A DNA stretch of 64,000 bases from Marinobacter sp. 2_MG-2023. GTDB lineage: Bacteria; Pseudomonadota; Gammaproteobacteria; Pseudomonadales; Oleiphilaceae. Below the pieces are notes generated by a model. The model was not told where the DNA came from, made no database searches, and worked only from the letters and a program-made list of their open reading frames with translations. The position numbers were made by a program, and so were the translations under genes. Location of the stretch: NCBI RefSeq assembly GCF_030546935.1, contig NZ_JAUOPH010000002.1:372001-436000 (forward strand), in the 5' to 3' direction. Shown here piece after piece: positions 1 to 9,397 of the stretch; the first letter of the stretch is position 1, and each line of letters starts with the position of its first letter.

Positions 1-1
1 C

Positions 2-3000
2 GAACTGTCGGATCTGCTTTTCCGCTGCCATGATCGCCTGGCTGGCATGGTAGAAAGTATGGAGGCGAAAGAGCTTCCACGACCGGCCCCGGATCTGATC
101 AGCGAAATCCGCGTCTATATGGACAATACAAGCGGCTCGCGTCCGGTTACCGATGTTGCTGTTTCAGACGCCGGGCTCATTGAACCCGAAGCCGAGGAAG
201 CAGTACTTCCTGAACCTCAAACTGAAGAAGTTGAAGAGGCCGCCGGTAGCGAGGATGAAACCTACCTCTCGCACATGGATCCGGAGCTTACCGGCATTTT
301 CCTGGAAGAAGCTTACGACCTGATCAACTCCACAGGCAGTGCGCTGCACACCTGGAGTGAAGATCCGTCGAACCGTTCCGTAGCCGCAGAACTCCAGCGG
401 GACGTGCACACCCTCAAGGGTGGTGCGCGTATGGCCGGCGTGGACGCTATTGGTGATCTGACGCACGTACTTGAAGATCTCTTCGAGAAAGTGGCGGAGG
501 GGCAGCTTGAATCCAGCAATGCCATGACCGATCTGCTGTTCGCCTGCCACGACAGGCTGGCGCAGATGGTTGAGCAGGTAGCGACTCAAAAGCCCTGCCC
601 ACCAGCCAATGAACTGGTAGACCAGGTTGAAACCATTCTCCGCGGTGAATCCGTGCCCGAGGATGCTGCTGACAGAAGCGATGCCGAGCCACTACCCGAA
701 ATCACTCACGCTGAAGTGCCTGCGGAAGACAGCGACGAAGAACTCACCAATATCTTCCTCGATGAAGGTAACGAGATCCACGCTGCTATCAGCGAATGTC
801 TCGACCAGTGGCGCGAAGACCCGCTCGCAATGGACGGCGTCGCTCAGCTTCAGCAGGAGTTGCACACACTCAAAGGCGGGGCGCGGCTATCCGATTTGGA
901 CCCCATTGCCGAACTGGCGGATGGCTGGCTGGACGCATTGGATTCGCTGATCTCCAGCCCCGGCAACCAGAAGCTTCTTTTAGCGCTCAGCGACCGTGGC
1001 CTGGCTGACCTGACGTCCATGCTCGCCGCGCTCGAACAAGGTACAGAGCCGGCTGCCGATCTCGAGCTTCTTGCCATCTTCAACAGCATCCAAAACCCTG
1101 ATGAGGCCAGCGGCGACCTTTCAGAGGAGCAGACTGCTGCAGCAGATCAGGAAACGGTTGATCCGGAAATACTGGAAATCTTCCTGGAAGAGGCCGTTGA
1201 AATCATGGATCAGCTTGAACAGATCCTTGATGACTGGCGTAAAGAGCCCTCCAGCAATCATTTCAATCACGAAGCGCAGCGCGCTCTGCACACACTCAAA
1301 GGTGGCGCCCGTTTATCCCAGATATCTGTGCTGGGTGATAGCGCACACAACTTTGAAACCAGTCTGATAGAACTGGATGGCAAAGCGCCAGATGAAAGCC
1401 AGTGGCAGGCCATTACCGAACACCATGACGGCATCATCGCGTTGGTGGCGAGTGTACGTGAACGTTTCGAATCTGGCGCAGCGACACAAAAGCAGCTGAG
1501 CGAAGCTACCGCGGCAACCGAGGTTCAGACGCAACCGGAAGTATCAGCAGATCAGGACACAACCGTCACTCCGGCAGAGCCTGCGCCCAAGCCCGTACTG
1601 GCAAAAGCACCGGCAAAGAACCGGAAAAAGGCTGCAGATGCACAACGCACCGCTGCGCAGGAAACTATCCGGGTATCTGCACCTCTGCTGGATGATCTGG
1701 TCAACCTGGCAGGCGAAACCAGTATTACCCGTGGCCGACTGGAGCAGCAAAGCAGTGATTTCGGCCACACACTGGATGAGATGGCCGCAACTATTGAGCG
1801 CTTACGCGAACAGTTGCGCCGGATGGACATTGAAACAGAGGCCCAGATTCTCTTCAGTGCTGAAAAAGAGCATGGCCCGGATTACGGCGATGACTTCGAT
1901 CCGCTGGAAATGGACCGCTACTCGTCCATTCAGCAATTGTCCCGGGCTTTGACCGAGTCATCATCGGATCTGGCAGATTTGCGCGAGACACTATCTGATC
2001 GGGTCAGGGACACTGAAACCCTGCTGGTCCAGCAGTCCCGCATCAATACGGAACTGCAGGAAGGTCTGATGAAGACCCGAATGATTCCGTTTTCTTCCAT
2101 GGTGCCGCGTTTACGCAGGATTGTTCGTCAGATCAGTGGCGAGCTGGGCAAGAAAGTTGAATTTGATGTACGCAATGCTGAAGGCGAAATGGACCGCAAC
2201 ATCCTGGAGCGCATGATCGCGCCGCTGGAGCACATGTTGCGCAACGCCATCGACCACGGTATTGAGAGCCCGGACGAGCGCCAGAAAAACGGTAAATCCG
2301 AAACAGGGCAGGTTACCCTCTCACTGGTCCGCGAAGGCGGCGATGTGGTGCTTCGCATGATAGACGATGGCGCCGGCATTCCATCTGAGGTCATCCGGGA
2401 TAAAGCTATACGTCAGGGCCTCTTGCGAGCAGACGAAGACCTCTCGGAACGGGAAATTCTTCAGTTTATTCTGCAACCAGGCTTCTCGACCGCGCAGAAG
2501 GTAACCCAGATTTCCGGCCGCGGCGTTGGCATGGATGTGGTGGCCAGCGAAATCAAACAGCTCGGCGGCAGTCTCGATATCGAGTCGCAGTTCGGCCAGG
2601 GTGCCGTATTCACCGTGCGCCTGCCGTTTACCGTCTCGGTAAACCGTGCCTTGATGGTGTCCACGGGTGAAGACTTCTACGCAATCCCGCTCAATACCAT
2701 TGAAGGTATTGTCCGGGTCAGCACCTACGAGCTGGAGGAATACTACAAGCCGGACGCGCCTATGTACGAGTACGCGGGTCAGGAGTATCGCCTGCAGTAT
2801 CTCGGCAGCCTGCTGAACAGTGATCATCAGCCCAAGCTCCAGGGCCAGGCTCTGCCATTGCCGGTAATTCTGGTTCGCGGTGCAGAGCAGCCCATGGCGC
2901 TGCAGGTAGACAACCTGATGGGTAGCCGGGAAATCGTTGTTAAATCCCTTGGGCCGCAGTTCGGCACTGTGCGCGGCGTATCCGGTGCCACCATCCTGGG

Positions 3001-3490
3001 GGATGGTAACGTAGTTGTGATTCTCGACCTGCCGGCAATGATCCGTTCCGACATACTGTCTGAACGCCAGCGCCTGGCCGACCTGGCAAATGCGCGGGAG
3101 TCTGTCCGCTACGAAGAGCGCGCTACCGTTGTGATGGTCGTGGATGATTCAGTAACCGTCCGAAAGGTTACGTCTCGTCTGCTCGAGCGCAACGGCATGG
3201 AGGTCATCACCGCTAAAGACGGCCTGGACGCGGTTGCCCAGTTGCAGGATCACAAGCCGGACATCATGCTGCTGGATATCGAAATGCCGCGTATGGATGG
3301 TTTTGAGGTGGCCAGCTTCGTGCGGCACGACGACAATCTGCGTGATATGCCTATCTGCATGATCACATCACGAACCGGTGAGAAACACCGGGAGCGGGCT
3401 CTGGCGATTGGCGTAAACGAATACCTCGGCAAACCGTTCCAGGAGACTGAATTGCTGACAACGATCGAACGGCTGACCGGTAAGCAGTGA
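2..3490 (+). CDS. chpA: ChpA-type hybrid CheA histidine kinase (5' truncated by window edge)
   Basis: Core kinase of the Chp chemosensory system that controls type IV pilus twitching. The frame is open from base 2, upstream of the first ATG at 47, and encodes the end of an Hpt-like domain, so the true start is outside the window. 1162 residues are visible. Three complete histidine-phosphotransfer modules follow, each with an HTLKGGAR motif (phospho-acceptor His near 136, 288 and 430). Then come a dimerisation/P3-like region, an HATPase domain with the N-box NAIDHGIES and G-box GRGVGMD, a CheW-like domain, and a C-terminal receiver with phospho-acceptor Asp near 1092 (LLDIEMPRMDG). Multiple Hpt domains, the terminal receiver and the following chpB and chpC distinguish it from the flagellar CheA. 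Acidic, Ala/Glu-rich linkers separate the Hpt modules. The stop codon overlaps the next start (TGATG), which suggests translational coupling. Confidence 0.92.
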   Translation, partial: ELSDLLFRCHDRLAGMVESMEAKELPRPAPDLISEIRVYMDNTSGSRPVTDVAVSDAGLIEPEAEEAVLPEPQTEEVEEAAGSEDETYLSHMDPELTGIFLEEAYDLINSTGSALHTWSEDPSNRSVAAELQRDVHTLKGGARMAGVDAIGDLTHVLEDLFEKVAEGQLESSNAMTDLLFACHDRLAQMVEQVATQKPCPPANELVDQVETILRGESVPEDAADRSDAEPLPEITHAEVPAEDSDEELTNIFLDEGNEIHAAISECLDQWREDPLAMDGVAQLQQELHTLKGGARLSDLDPIAELADGWLDALDSLISSPGNQKLLLALSDRGLADLTSMLAALEQGTEPAADLELLAIFNSIQNPDEASGDLSEEQTAAADQETVDPEILEIFLEEAVEIMDQLEQILDDWRKEPSSNHFNHEAQRALHTLKGGARLSQISVLGDSAHNFETSLIELDGKAPDESQWQAITEHHDGIIALVASVRERFESGAATQKQLSEATAATEVQTQPEVSADQDTTVTPAEPAPKPVLAKAPAKNRKKAADAQRTAAQETIRVSAPLLDDLVNLAGETSITRGRLEQQSSDFGHTLDEMAATIERLREQLRRMDIETEAQILFSAEKEHGPDYGDDFDPLEMDRYSSIQQLSRALTESSSDLADLRETLSDRVRDTETLLVQQSRINTELQEGLMKTRMIPFSSMVPRLRRIVRQISGELGKKVEFDVRNAEGEMDRNILERMIAPLEHMLRNAIDHGIESPDERQKNGKSETGQVTLSLVREGGDVVLRMIDDGAGIPSEVIRDKAIRQGLLRADEDLSEREILQFILQPGFSTAQKVTQISGRGVGMDVVASEIKQLGGSLDIESQFGQGAVFTVRLPFTVSVNRALMVSTGEDFYAIPLNTIEGIVRVSTYELEEYYKPDAPMYEYAGQEYRLQYLGSLLNSDHQPKLQGQALPLPVILVRGAEQPMALQVDNLMGSREIVVKSLGPQFGTVRGVSGATILGDGNVVVILDLPAMIRSDILSERQRLADLANARESVRYEERATVVMVVDDSVTVRKVTSRLLERNGMEVITAKDGLDAVAQLQDHKPDIMLLDIEMPRMDGFEVASFVRHDDNLRDMPICMITSRTGEKHRERALAIGVNEYLGKPFQETELLTTIERLTGKQ

Positions 3491-4542
3491 TGACCGGCCA
3501 AAACGGTCGGGCTCAGGTCGGAATTGTTTCGGATGTTGTTTTGCAGAGACATCGCCTGCAATCAGCAACTGCGAAATTCGGCCTTGAGGTCTGCTTCTCC
3601 GGAGACCCTGAAAGGCTTCAGGGCCAACCTGGTTTCCCGGAGGCTGGTTTATGGCTGGTGACTCTGGAAGATGAGGCGGATCACCCTGCACTGTTCGATT
3701 ACTTGCTGGAGAATACCGAAGCACCGGTTCTTTTCGGTCTGGACCAGGCTCCTGCATCCAGCAGTATGGAGTATATTCGCTGGGAGCGCAGGCTCCAGGG
3801 CAAGCTGGAGCAGCAGCTGGGAGAACTGCTAAAGCTGGATTCCAGATCAAGTCTGGAAGAGCTTGCTGAACAGGCTCCGGAGAGCGAGACCGCATCGGAG
3901 CCTCCCCAGTGGCTGACAACTGCAGCACCCGGATCGGTAGCGGAAGATGTATGGGTATTATGCGCCTCTCTGGGTGGGCCGGCAGCAGTAAAGGCATTCC
4001 TGGACAGCCTGCCACCAGGCTTGCCGGTGGGTTTTATCTACGCCCAGCACATTGATGGTCATTTTGCCGAGGTGCTGACCCGCGTGCTAGGGCGTCACGC
4101 GCATTACCAATTGCGGCATGCGGAAGAAAACTACCGGGTAAAAAACGGCGACGTGGTGCTGATGCCGGTTGAGCACGAATGGAAGTTTGAAAGTACCGGC
4201 GTGCTGACCGAACTGGATACGCCCTGGCCCGGGCCTTATGGCCCCTCAATCGATCAGGTTCTGCTGAATACAGCGGATCATTATGGCGCACGCTGCCACG
4301 CCATCCTGTTTTCCGGCATGGGGGACGACGGGGCGACGGCAGCGCCTTTGCTCAAGGCTTATGGTAGCCGGATATGGGTTCAGGAAAGCGCAAGTTGTGG
4401 TAACAGCTCGATGCCTGATTCCGTAGCCGCTACCGGCTGCTCCAGTTTTTGCGGTACGCCCGAACAACTGGCCCGGGAACTGGTTAAAACTATTGAAGAA
4501 TCATGCCTGCTTAAAGGCCGGCAGAAGCGGACTACCGCCTGA
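3490..4542 (+). CDS. chpB: ChpB-type chemoreceptor methylesterase (CheB family)
   Basis: Predicted protein-glutamate methylesterase acting on the methyl-accepting receptor (PilJ-type) of the Chp system. The C-terminal CheB catalytic domain carries the expected triad: Ser about 160 in CASLGGP, His about 187 in AQHIDGH and Asp about 279 in GMGDDGA. The N-terminal ~140 residues show no convincing receiver motif, in keeping with ChpB proteins being regulated differently from classical CheB. I chose the ATG at 3490, which overlaps the chpA stop, rather than the GTG immediately before it. It lies between chpA and chpC in the same direction, so function is inferred from both domain and neighbours. 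Confidence 0.85.
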   Translation: MTGQNGRAQVGIVSDVVLQRHRLQSATAKFGLEVCFSGDPERLQGQPGFPEAGLWLVTLEDEADHPALFDYLLENTEAPVLFGLDQAPASSSMEYIRWERRLQGKLEQQLGELLKLDSRSSLEELAEQAPESETASEPPQWLTTAAPGSVAEDVWVLCASLGGPAAVKAFLDSLPPGLPVGFIYAQHIDGHFAEVLTRVLGRHAHYQLRHAEENYRVKNGDVVLMPVEHEWKFESTGVLTELDTPWPGPYGPSIDQVLLNTADHYGARCHAILFSGMGDDGATAAPLLKAYGSRIWVQESASCGNSSMPDSVAATGCSSFCGTPEQLARELVKTIEESCLLKGRQKRTTA

Positions 4543-4553
4543 GGACACAAGCA

Positions 4554-5012
4554 ATGAAAGACAACAGCCAAACCCTCTCCTGCGTTATGATCCCCGTAAG
4601 CAGGCGGCAGCTTATTCTGCCCAACGTATCCATTGCCGAAGTGGTGGACTACGCCAGCACCGACTCAGGTATCGGCGCCCCGGACTGGCTTGCGGGGCAG
4701 CTGGAGTGGCGCGGATTGAACCTGCCAGTTATCTCTTACGACGCAGCTAACGGCGGCACTCTGTCAGTGCCCGGCGAAAACAGAGGCCGGATTGTCGTGC
4801 TCAATACCATCAGTGCCAATAAAAAACTGCGTTTCATGGCGCTGATTACCCAAGGTATCCCCAGCCAGGTTCGTATTACGGAAGACCAGCTCAAACAGGT
4901 GGATGGTGAAAACGGCCCCGCTGATATTATGCAGGTTGATGTTGATGGTGAAATAGCCTGGATTCCCGATCTGGACTACCTGGAATCTCTCGCCAGCGAA
5001 GCATTGGCCTGA
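4554..5012 (+). CDS. chpC: ChpC-like CheW-domain adaptor
   Basis: 152-residue single-domain protein of the CheW type, following chpB by 11 bases. Typical CheW-fold features are the early hydrophobic strand MIPVSRRQLILPN, a conserved segment around DWLAGQLEWRGLNLPVISY and a late strand near ITQGIPSQVRI. ChpC proteins link additional receptors to ChpA. Function is inferred from the fold and from being third in the chpA-chpB-chpC order. No second CheW or receptor gene is visible downstream, so the operon probably ends here; the next gene has its own promoter. Confidence 0.8.
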   Translation: MKDNSQTLSCVMIPVSRRQLILPNVSIAEVVDYASTDSGIGAPDWLAGQLEWRGLNLPVISYDAANGGTLSVPGENRGRIVVLNTISANKKLRFMALITQGIPSQVRITEDQLKQVDGENGPADIMQVDVDGEIAWIPDLDYLESLASEALA

Positions 5013-5080
5013 GCCTGACTTCGGAAACCACGGAGTCGGCTGACACCCGGGTTACTCTGATAGCCATGGCATGAGGATCC

Positions 5081-5103
5081 GTGCAAATGTTATAATATTG
5101 CAC
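5081..5103. promoter_or_regulatory. Zur operator overlapping the zur promoter
   Basis: A 23-base element with perfect 6-base inverted ends GTGCAA/TTGCAC surrounds the core ATGTTATAATAT, which resembles the E. coli Zur box (GTTATA-N-TATAAC). A TATAAT -10 hexamer (5091-5096) lies inside it, and the zur start codon is 26 bases downstream. Binding of Zn-loaded Zur here should block the promoter, giving autorepression and zinc repression of zur-znuCB. The motif is seen directly; binding is inferred. Confidence 0.75.
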
Positions 5104-5128
5104 TTTTTGCAAACGCAGGATCCCGGCC

Positions 5129-5617
5129 ATGTCTGCCCATGCGCTTCCGTATCGCCCTCACAACCATCAAGCCTGCGTCACCCAGGCGCTGGCTGATGCC
5201 AGGTCAATCTGTCAGCAGCAGAATGTTCGCCTGACGCCCACCCGTGAGCGGGTTCTGGAGCTGATCTGGCAATCCCACAAGCCCCTCGGCGCCTACGATG
5301 TACTCGCGAAACTGACCTCCGAAGGCCACAACGCTGCACCACCGACCGTATACCGGGCCCTGGACTTTCTGCAGCAGCAAGGGCTGGTTCACCGTATAGC
5401 ATCGCTTAATGCCTTTACTGGCTGCACTCATGCAGGCGAACATCACACGGGCATGTTTCTTATCTGCCGTGCCTGCGGCAATGTTCTTGAGCTAACAGAC
5501 GCATCGGTATCCACAGCAATACAGAATGCCGCAAACGCCGAAGCGTTCAGAGCCGAAACAGTGACCCTCGAAGTGGCCGGTTTGTGCCCCGGATGTCAGG
5601 CAGAAAAAGCAGTATGA
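5129..5617 (+). CDS. zur: Zinc uptake regulator Zur (Fur family)
   Basis: 162-residue Fur-family repressor. The N-terminal winged helix includes RLTPTRERVLELIW and the recognition segment AAPPTVYRALDFLQQQGLVHR. The C-terminal dimerisation/metal domain has the structural-zinc cysteine pairs CRACG and CPGC, and metal-ligand histidines around HAGEHHTG. The CRAC/CPGC arrangement, co-transcription with znuC and znuB, and the Zur box upstream support Zur over Fur or PerR. The stop overlaps the znuC start by 4 bases (ATGA), so the three genes form one operon. Confidence 0.93.
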   Translation: MSAHALPYRPHNHQACVTQALADARSICQQQNVRLTPTRERVLELIWQSHKPLGAYDVLAKLTSEGHNAAPPTVYRALDFLQQQGLVHRIASLNAFTGCTHAGEHHTGMFLICRACGNVLELTDASVSTAIQNAANAEAFRAETVTLEVAGLCPGCQAEKAV

Positions 5618-6414
5618 GTGAGGAACTGGTCGCCATCGAAAATCTCACCGTCCGGTTTGACGAACGACCGGTTGTTGACCGGGTAAACCTGTCCCTGCAC
5701 CGTGGCGACATCATTACCATCATAGGGCCCAACGGTGCCGGCAAAACGACTCTGATCAAGGCGATTCTGGGCATTCAGGCCGCCACCAGCGGACGTATAA
5801 AGCGCGCCCGCAACCTGGTTATCGGGTACGTACCCCAGCATCTGAGCCTGGAATCAACCCTGCCACTGAGCGTTAAACGCTTCATGTTGCTTAGCGGCCG
5901 ATCGCTGGCAGATTGCGAGTCCTCGCTGGCAAGAACGGGGGTCAGCCATCTGCTTAACGCCTCTGTGCACCACCTGTCCGGCGGCGAGCAGCAGCGCCTT
6001 CTGCTAGCTCGGGCGCTGGCCCGAAAACCGGATCTTCTGGTGCTGGATGAGCCAGCACAGGGCGTTGATATCAACGGTCAAGCCGCGCTTTACGATCTGA
6101 TTCGCCAGTTACGGGACGAGCTGAACTGCGGGGTCATCATGATTTCCCACGACCTGCATCTGGTCATGGCCGCAACCGACAAGGTTATCTGTCTGAACCA
6201 ACACGTATGCTGTAGCGGGCACCCTGCGGATGTCTCTCACGATCCGGCTTTTATTGAAACCTTCGGGCGCCCGGTAGCGGAATCTCTGGCGGTGTATCAC
6301 CACCACCACAACCACAGCCACGACCTGCACGGGAATGTGATTGATCGCGACCATGCAAGCCTGGGCTCGGGGACTGGAGATTGTCATGAGGGGTGCCAAC
6401 ATGACCATCATTGA
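5614..6414 (+). CDS. znuC: Zinc ABC transporter ATP-binding protein ZnuC
   Basis: ATPase of the high-affinity zinc importer. It has Walker A GPNGAGKTT (residues 38-46), ABC signature LSGGEQQ (121 onward) and Walker B LLVLDEPAQG (Asp about 145). The start at 5614 overlaps the zur stop and fits ZnuC length; an upstream ATG at 5584 would extend into zur and is not used. The last ~38 residues form a His-rich tail (HHHHNHSHDLHG, then CHEGCQHDHH), a likely cytoplasmic zinc-binding extension on ZnuC. The 3' end overlaps znuB. Confidence 0.94.
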   Translation: MSEELVAIENLTVRFDERPVVDRVNLSLHRGDIITIIGPNGAGKTTLIKAILGIQAATSGRIKRARNLVIGYVPQHLSLESTLPLSVKRFMLLSGRSLADCESSLARTGVSHLLNASVHHLSGGEQQRLLLARALARKPDLLVLDEPAQGVDINGQAALYDLIRQLRDELNCGVIMISHDLHLVMAATDKVICLNQHVCCSGHPADVSHDPAFIETFGRPVAESLAVYHHHHNHSHDLHGNVIDRDHASLGSGTGDCHEGCQHDHH

Positions 6415-7225
6415 CACCATACTGAATGACTTCTTTTGGCGCGCACTCGTTGGCGGCCTTGGCGTGGCCCTGATCGCCGGCCCTCTGGGCTGTTTCGTGG
6501 TGTGGCGCAGGATGGCCTATTTCGGCGACACTCTGGCTCACTCCGCACTGTTGGGCATAGCACTCAGCTTTCTGATCAGTGTCCCACTGAATCTCGGGGT
6601 TATCATCACCAGCGTCACTCTGGCGATGGCACTGATGCTGTTTTCCCACAACAAAACACTCGCTACGGATACGCTACTGGGCATTCTTGCCCACAGCGCC
6701 CTGGCAATTGGCCTGGTGGCTCTCAGCTTCATGCCGGAGGTCAGAGTTGACCTGACCGGTTTGCTCTTCGGTGACCTGCTGGCCATGAACCGAAACGATC
6801 TGCTGTGGATCTATGGCGGTGCGATAGTAATTCTTGCGCTTCTGGCGGTGCTTTGGCGCGGCCTGTTGATGAGTACTATCCATGAGGAGTTGGCGCGTGT
6901 CGAAGGCGTACCGGTTGCCCGCCTGCGCCTTCTGCTAATGTTGATGTTCGCTTTGGTAATTGCGGTCGCTATGAAGATGGTGGGCGTTCTGCTGATTACC
7001 GCGCTGCTGATCATTCCCGCAGCTACAGCACGCAGATTGGCCAGCACCCCGGAACAGATGGCAGCTCTGGCTGTGGTGTTCGGATTTACTGCGGTAGCTG
7101 GTGGGCTCGGCATGTCCTGGCACCTGGATACACCAGCCGGTCCTTCGGTCGTGGTGACAGCCTTTGTCACATTCCTCGTTGTCTATGGTGTCGTTGGCCG
7201 GTTTTCGGCACAGGGCTCAAGGTAA
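6401..7225 (+). CDS. znuB: Zinc ABC transporter permease ZnuB
   Basis: Membrane permease of the ABC-3 family with about eight hydrophobic segments. An early family motif region is GPLGCFVVWRRMAYFGDTLAHSALLG. I chose the ATG at 6401 because GAGGGG (6387-6392) lies 8 bases upstream; the ATG at 6341 would lie deeper in znuC. It overlaps znuC by 14 bases. The substrate-binding protein ZnuA, often divergent from zur in related bacteria, is not adjacent and must be encoded elsewhere. Confidence 0.93.
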   Translation: MTIIDTILNDFFWRALVGGLGVALIAGPLGCFVVWRRMAYFGDTLAHSALLGIALSFLISVPLNLGVIITSVTLAMALMLFSHNKTLATDTLLGILAHSALAIGLVALSFMPEVRVDLTGLLFGDLLAMNRNDLLWIYGGAIVILALLAVLWRGLLMSTIHEELARVEGVPVARLRLLLMLMFALVIAVAMKMVGVLLITALLIIPAATARRLASTPEQMAALAVVFGFTAVAGGLGMSWHLDTPAGPSVVVTAFVTFLVVYGVVGRFSAQGSR

Positions 7226-7266
7226 GCCAGAGGCAGCCTGGCTCCAGCAAGCACTTCTTCAGAATC

Positions 7267-7296
7267 TCTCCAGCCTGCAATCACAAAGGCTGGAGA
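7267..7296. terminator. Hairpin between convergent znuB and the patatin-like gene
   Basis: Perfect 9-base inverted repeat TCTCCAGCC/GGCTGGAGA with a 12-base loop, lying between znuB (ends 7225) and the end of the minus-strand lipase gene (stop at 7281-7283, inside the loop). There is no U-tract, so it is at best a bidirectional or Rho-assisted terminator. Confidence 0.45.
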
Positions 7297-8363
7297 ACAT
7301 CCATCAGGCGATCGGTTGCCAGCAGCTCAAGGAACTCGTCACCCATTCGTTCACTCTCGGCAATGGCTTTGCGCCACGAGCGCTCCCGGCCAATGTCATC
7401 CCCTGCATAGCTTTCAAAATCCTTACGGTCCGGAAGCTTGCCGTCTGGCAGATGTTCCAGATAATCCGCGGAAGGAGCTACCAGCAAGACATCCTGCAAA
7501 CGGGTCGCATCTCCACGCCGCCAGGGTAGCGTCTTGTCGAACCAACCGGGCACCACGCGATCCGTGAAATGCGGGTACAAAACCACGCCTGGCTGTTCAT
7601 AGGGGAGATCGAGATGGTAATCCAAGAGCCCTCCATCACGGTATAGCCCCGTTGGCGCACCAGGAATATCCCGGACTCCGGACATAACCATGGGTATAGA
7701 TGCCGAGGCGAGCAGAGCGGGCAGGAGATTCTCGCGGCTTAGAGGGATTTCATGACTTCGAAAGTCTATCAGCGGTGACAGAGGCGCTTTCAGCCGGGCA
7801 TCGTGGATGATACCCCGCTCCATAAAGCGTCCAAGGTGTCGTCGGCCAACGATATTTGCGCTTATGGCCCCCATCAGGCCGAAACCAAGGCGTGCTCTGG
7901 ACTCGGGTTCGAGCATTCCAAAGGTGCGAACAACAACCACGTTCAGGCGATACCACGGGTGCTGAAGAATATAATCTTCCCGCCCCCCGATCAGTTCTTC
8001 GAGAAACAGAACACTTTGACGCGTAACTTCAGCAGCAGTGACACCTTTTGAGAACCGCTGCGAGGTATACAGCTCAGCCAGTCGTGTAAGTTGAGCCCGC
8101 GGATTATCCGAAGAGGCAATCGCCGCAAACCGCCAACTGCCAATGGAAGAACCAATCAGGGAGCGCTCCTGCTCAGCCTGCGGCAGCCAGTCCCCGAAAA
8201 TGGCCTTGTCCAGACCACTGAGCCCAAGCGCCTTGGGACCACCGGCCGCTCCGGGTAAAACGTGAACATCATCCGGGGTCAGCGGTTTTTCCCGCAGGCG
8301 TTCCATGGTTCGCCGGCCCGCCCTTATGGTTAAAGCGGAGGCGCGGGTGTGGATGGCAGTCAT
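7281..8363 (-). CDS. Patatin-like phospholipase family protein
   Basis: 360-residue predicted serine acyl hydrolase. The patatin signature is visible: a Gly-rich oxyanion-hole segment GAAGGPKALG (about 38-47), a nucleophile elbow GSSIG with Ser about 73, and the catalytic Asp in YRDGGLLD (about 242). This Ser-Asp dyad defines the family. No signal peptide or membrane segment is apparent, so a cytoplasmic location is inferred. The actual lipid substrate cannot be read from sequence. It is convergent with znuB and followed on the same strand (upstream side) by an alpha/beta hydrolase gene that begins over 1 kb away. Confidence 0.85.
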   Translation of the reverse strand: MTAIHTRASALTIRAGRRTMERLREKPLTPDDVHVLPGAAGGPKALGLSGLDKAIFGDWLPQAEQERSLIGSSIGSWRFAAIASSDNPRAQLTRLAELYTSQRFSKGVTAAEVTRQSVLFLEELIGGREDYILQHPWYRLNVVVVRTFGMLEPESRARLGFGLMGAISANIVGRRHLGRFMERGIIHDARLKAPLSPLIDFRSHEIPLSRENLLPALLASASIPMVMSGVRDIPGAPTGLYRDGGLLDYHLDLPYEQPGVVLYPHFTDRVVPGWFDKTLPWRRGDATRLQDVLLVAPSADYLEHLPDGKLPDRKDFESYAGDDIGRERSWRKAIAESERMGDEFLELLATDRLMDVLQPL

Positions 8364-8482
8364 ATCAGGTTTCCCGTCGGCGTTTCTTCAAGAACGATGG
8401 TCAGATCGCAGAGTCAGCAAATTTTAACGAAGCGAACTTCGCGGGCCAACTGAACAAAAGTAATAGTAGCCAGCCCCGCACT

Positions 8483-9397
8483 TCAGAACCGTTTTCGGAA
8501 CTCCCTGTAGGCGCTGAATACCTCCCAGGGGCTTTCAAAGTGCGGGTAATGACCCACATTCCTCAGTTGCACGACATCGGCATCATGAATCATCTCCTTA
8601 TAGCGGTGCACCATGACAGTTCCTGATACCGGGTCTGCGATTCCCGAAATGAGGCGCATGGGCTGACTCGCGTTCTGCAAGGCGGACACCCAGCGATGAC
8701 GGTGGCACCGTCGGTCTTCCATAAACTGGATCAAATGGTGAAGAATGCCGCGACCGTTGTTGTAAGTGATGAGTTGCCAGAAGTCGTCCAATTCCTGCCG
8801 GCCCGGAGTACTTCTACTGCCGAACAGCTTCATAAAACTTCGCTCAAAGCTGCGCCGAGTCAGGCCCCGGCTGATTAGTCCGCCTAACGGTCCGCCCAAC
8901 AAGCGCTGAATCAACAAAGGGTTGTGCACTTCCGGAAACAGGGCTCCGTTCAGGAAACAGACACTGGCAATCTGGAAAGGCAGCGCCCCCTCCTGCTCCC
9001 TGGCCAGGAGTTCCTGGGCAACACTGCACCCATAGTCATGGGCTAAAATATGCACAGACTTCAGGCCAAGACCTTCCAACAGACCCTGCATCAGGTCTGC
9101 CTGATCATCAATGCTGTACTCATGCTCTCTGGGCTTGTCAGAAAAGCCGAACCCCAGCATGTCCACAGCCAGCACATTATTGCTCCTAAGCAGCATGGGC
9201 CAGATACGGTTCCAGTCCCAACTGGATGTCGGAAAACCGTGCAGGAGCACCAGTGGCTCGCCCTGGCCTGCCATCCGGCTGAATATCGCGTGGCCGTCAT
9301 AGCTGAACCATTTTCCGCCCTGCTGCCATACCTCAAGCGTCGCCTCTCCGGACCCGGCTGCCTTTTCACCCCCGATATCCGGTATCTGCCGTTCCAT
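8483..9397 (-). CDS. Alpha/beta hydrolase, epoxide hydrolase/haloalkane dehalogenase-like
   Basis: 304-residue alpha/beta hydrolase. The oxyanion motif HGFPTSSWDW (from about 53) is followed by AHDYGCS, where the nucleophile position is Asp 121 rather than Ser. This HDxG elbow is typical of epoxide hydrolases and haloalkane dehalogenases. A likely acid lies in SGIADPVSGT and the catalytic His (about 283) in NVGHYPHFESP. A cap domain fits the central region. The start ATG has CGGAGA upstream. The substrate is unknown, and the Asp nucleophile is my inference from the motif. Confidence 0.8.
   Translation of the reverse strand: MERQIPDIGGEKAAGSGEATLEVWQQGGKWFSYDGHAIFSRMAGQGEPLVLLHGFPTSSWDWNRIWPMLLRSNNVLAVDMLGFGFSDKPREHEYSIDDQADLMQGLLEGLGLKSVHILAHDYGCSVAQELLAREQEGALPFQIASVCFLNGALFPEVHNPLLIQRLLGGPLGGLISRGLTRRSFERSFMKLFGSRSTPGRQELDDFWQLITYNNGRGILHHLIQFMEDRRCHRHRWVSALQNASQPMRLISGIADPVSGTVMVHRYKEMIHDADVVQLRNVGHYPHFESPWEVFSAYREFRKRF

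Noticed and set aside
3368..4015. 215-residue minus-strand ORF across chpA/chpB
   Set aside because: Overlaps two clearly conserved plus-strand genes and encodes an atypical Pro/Ser/Arg-rich sequence; an antisense shadow.
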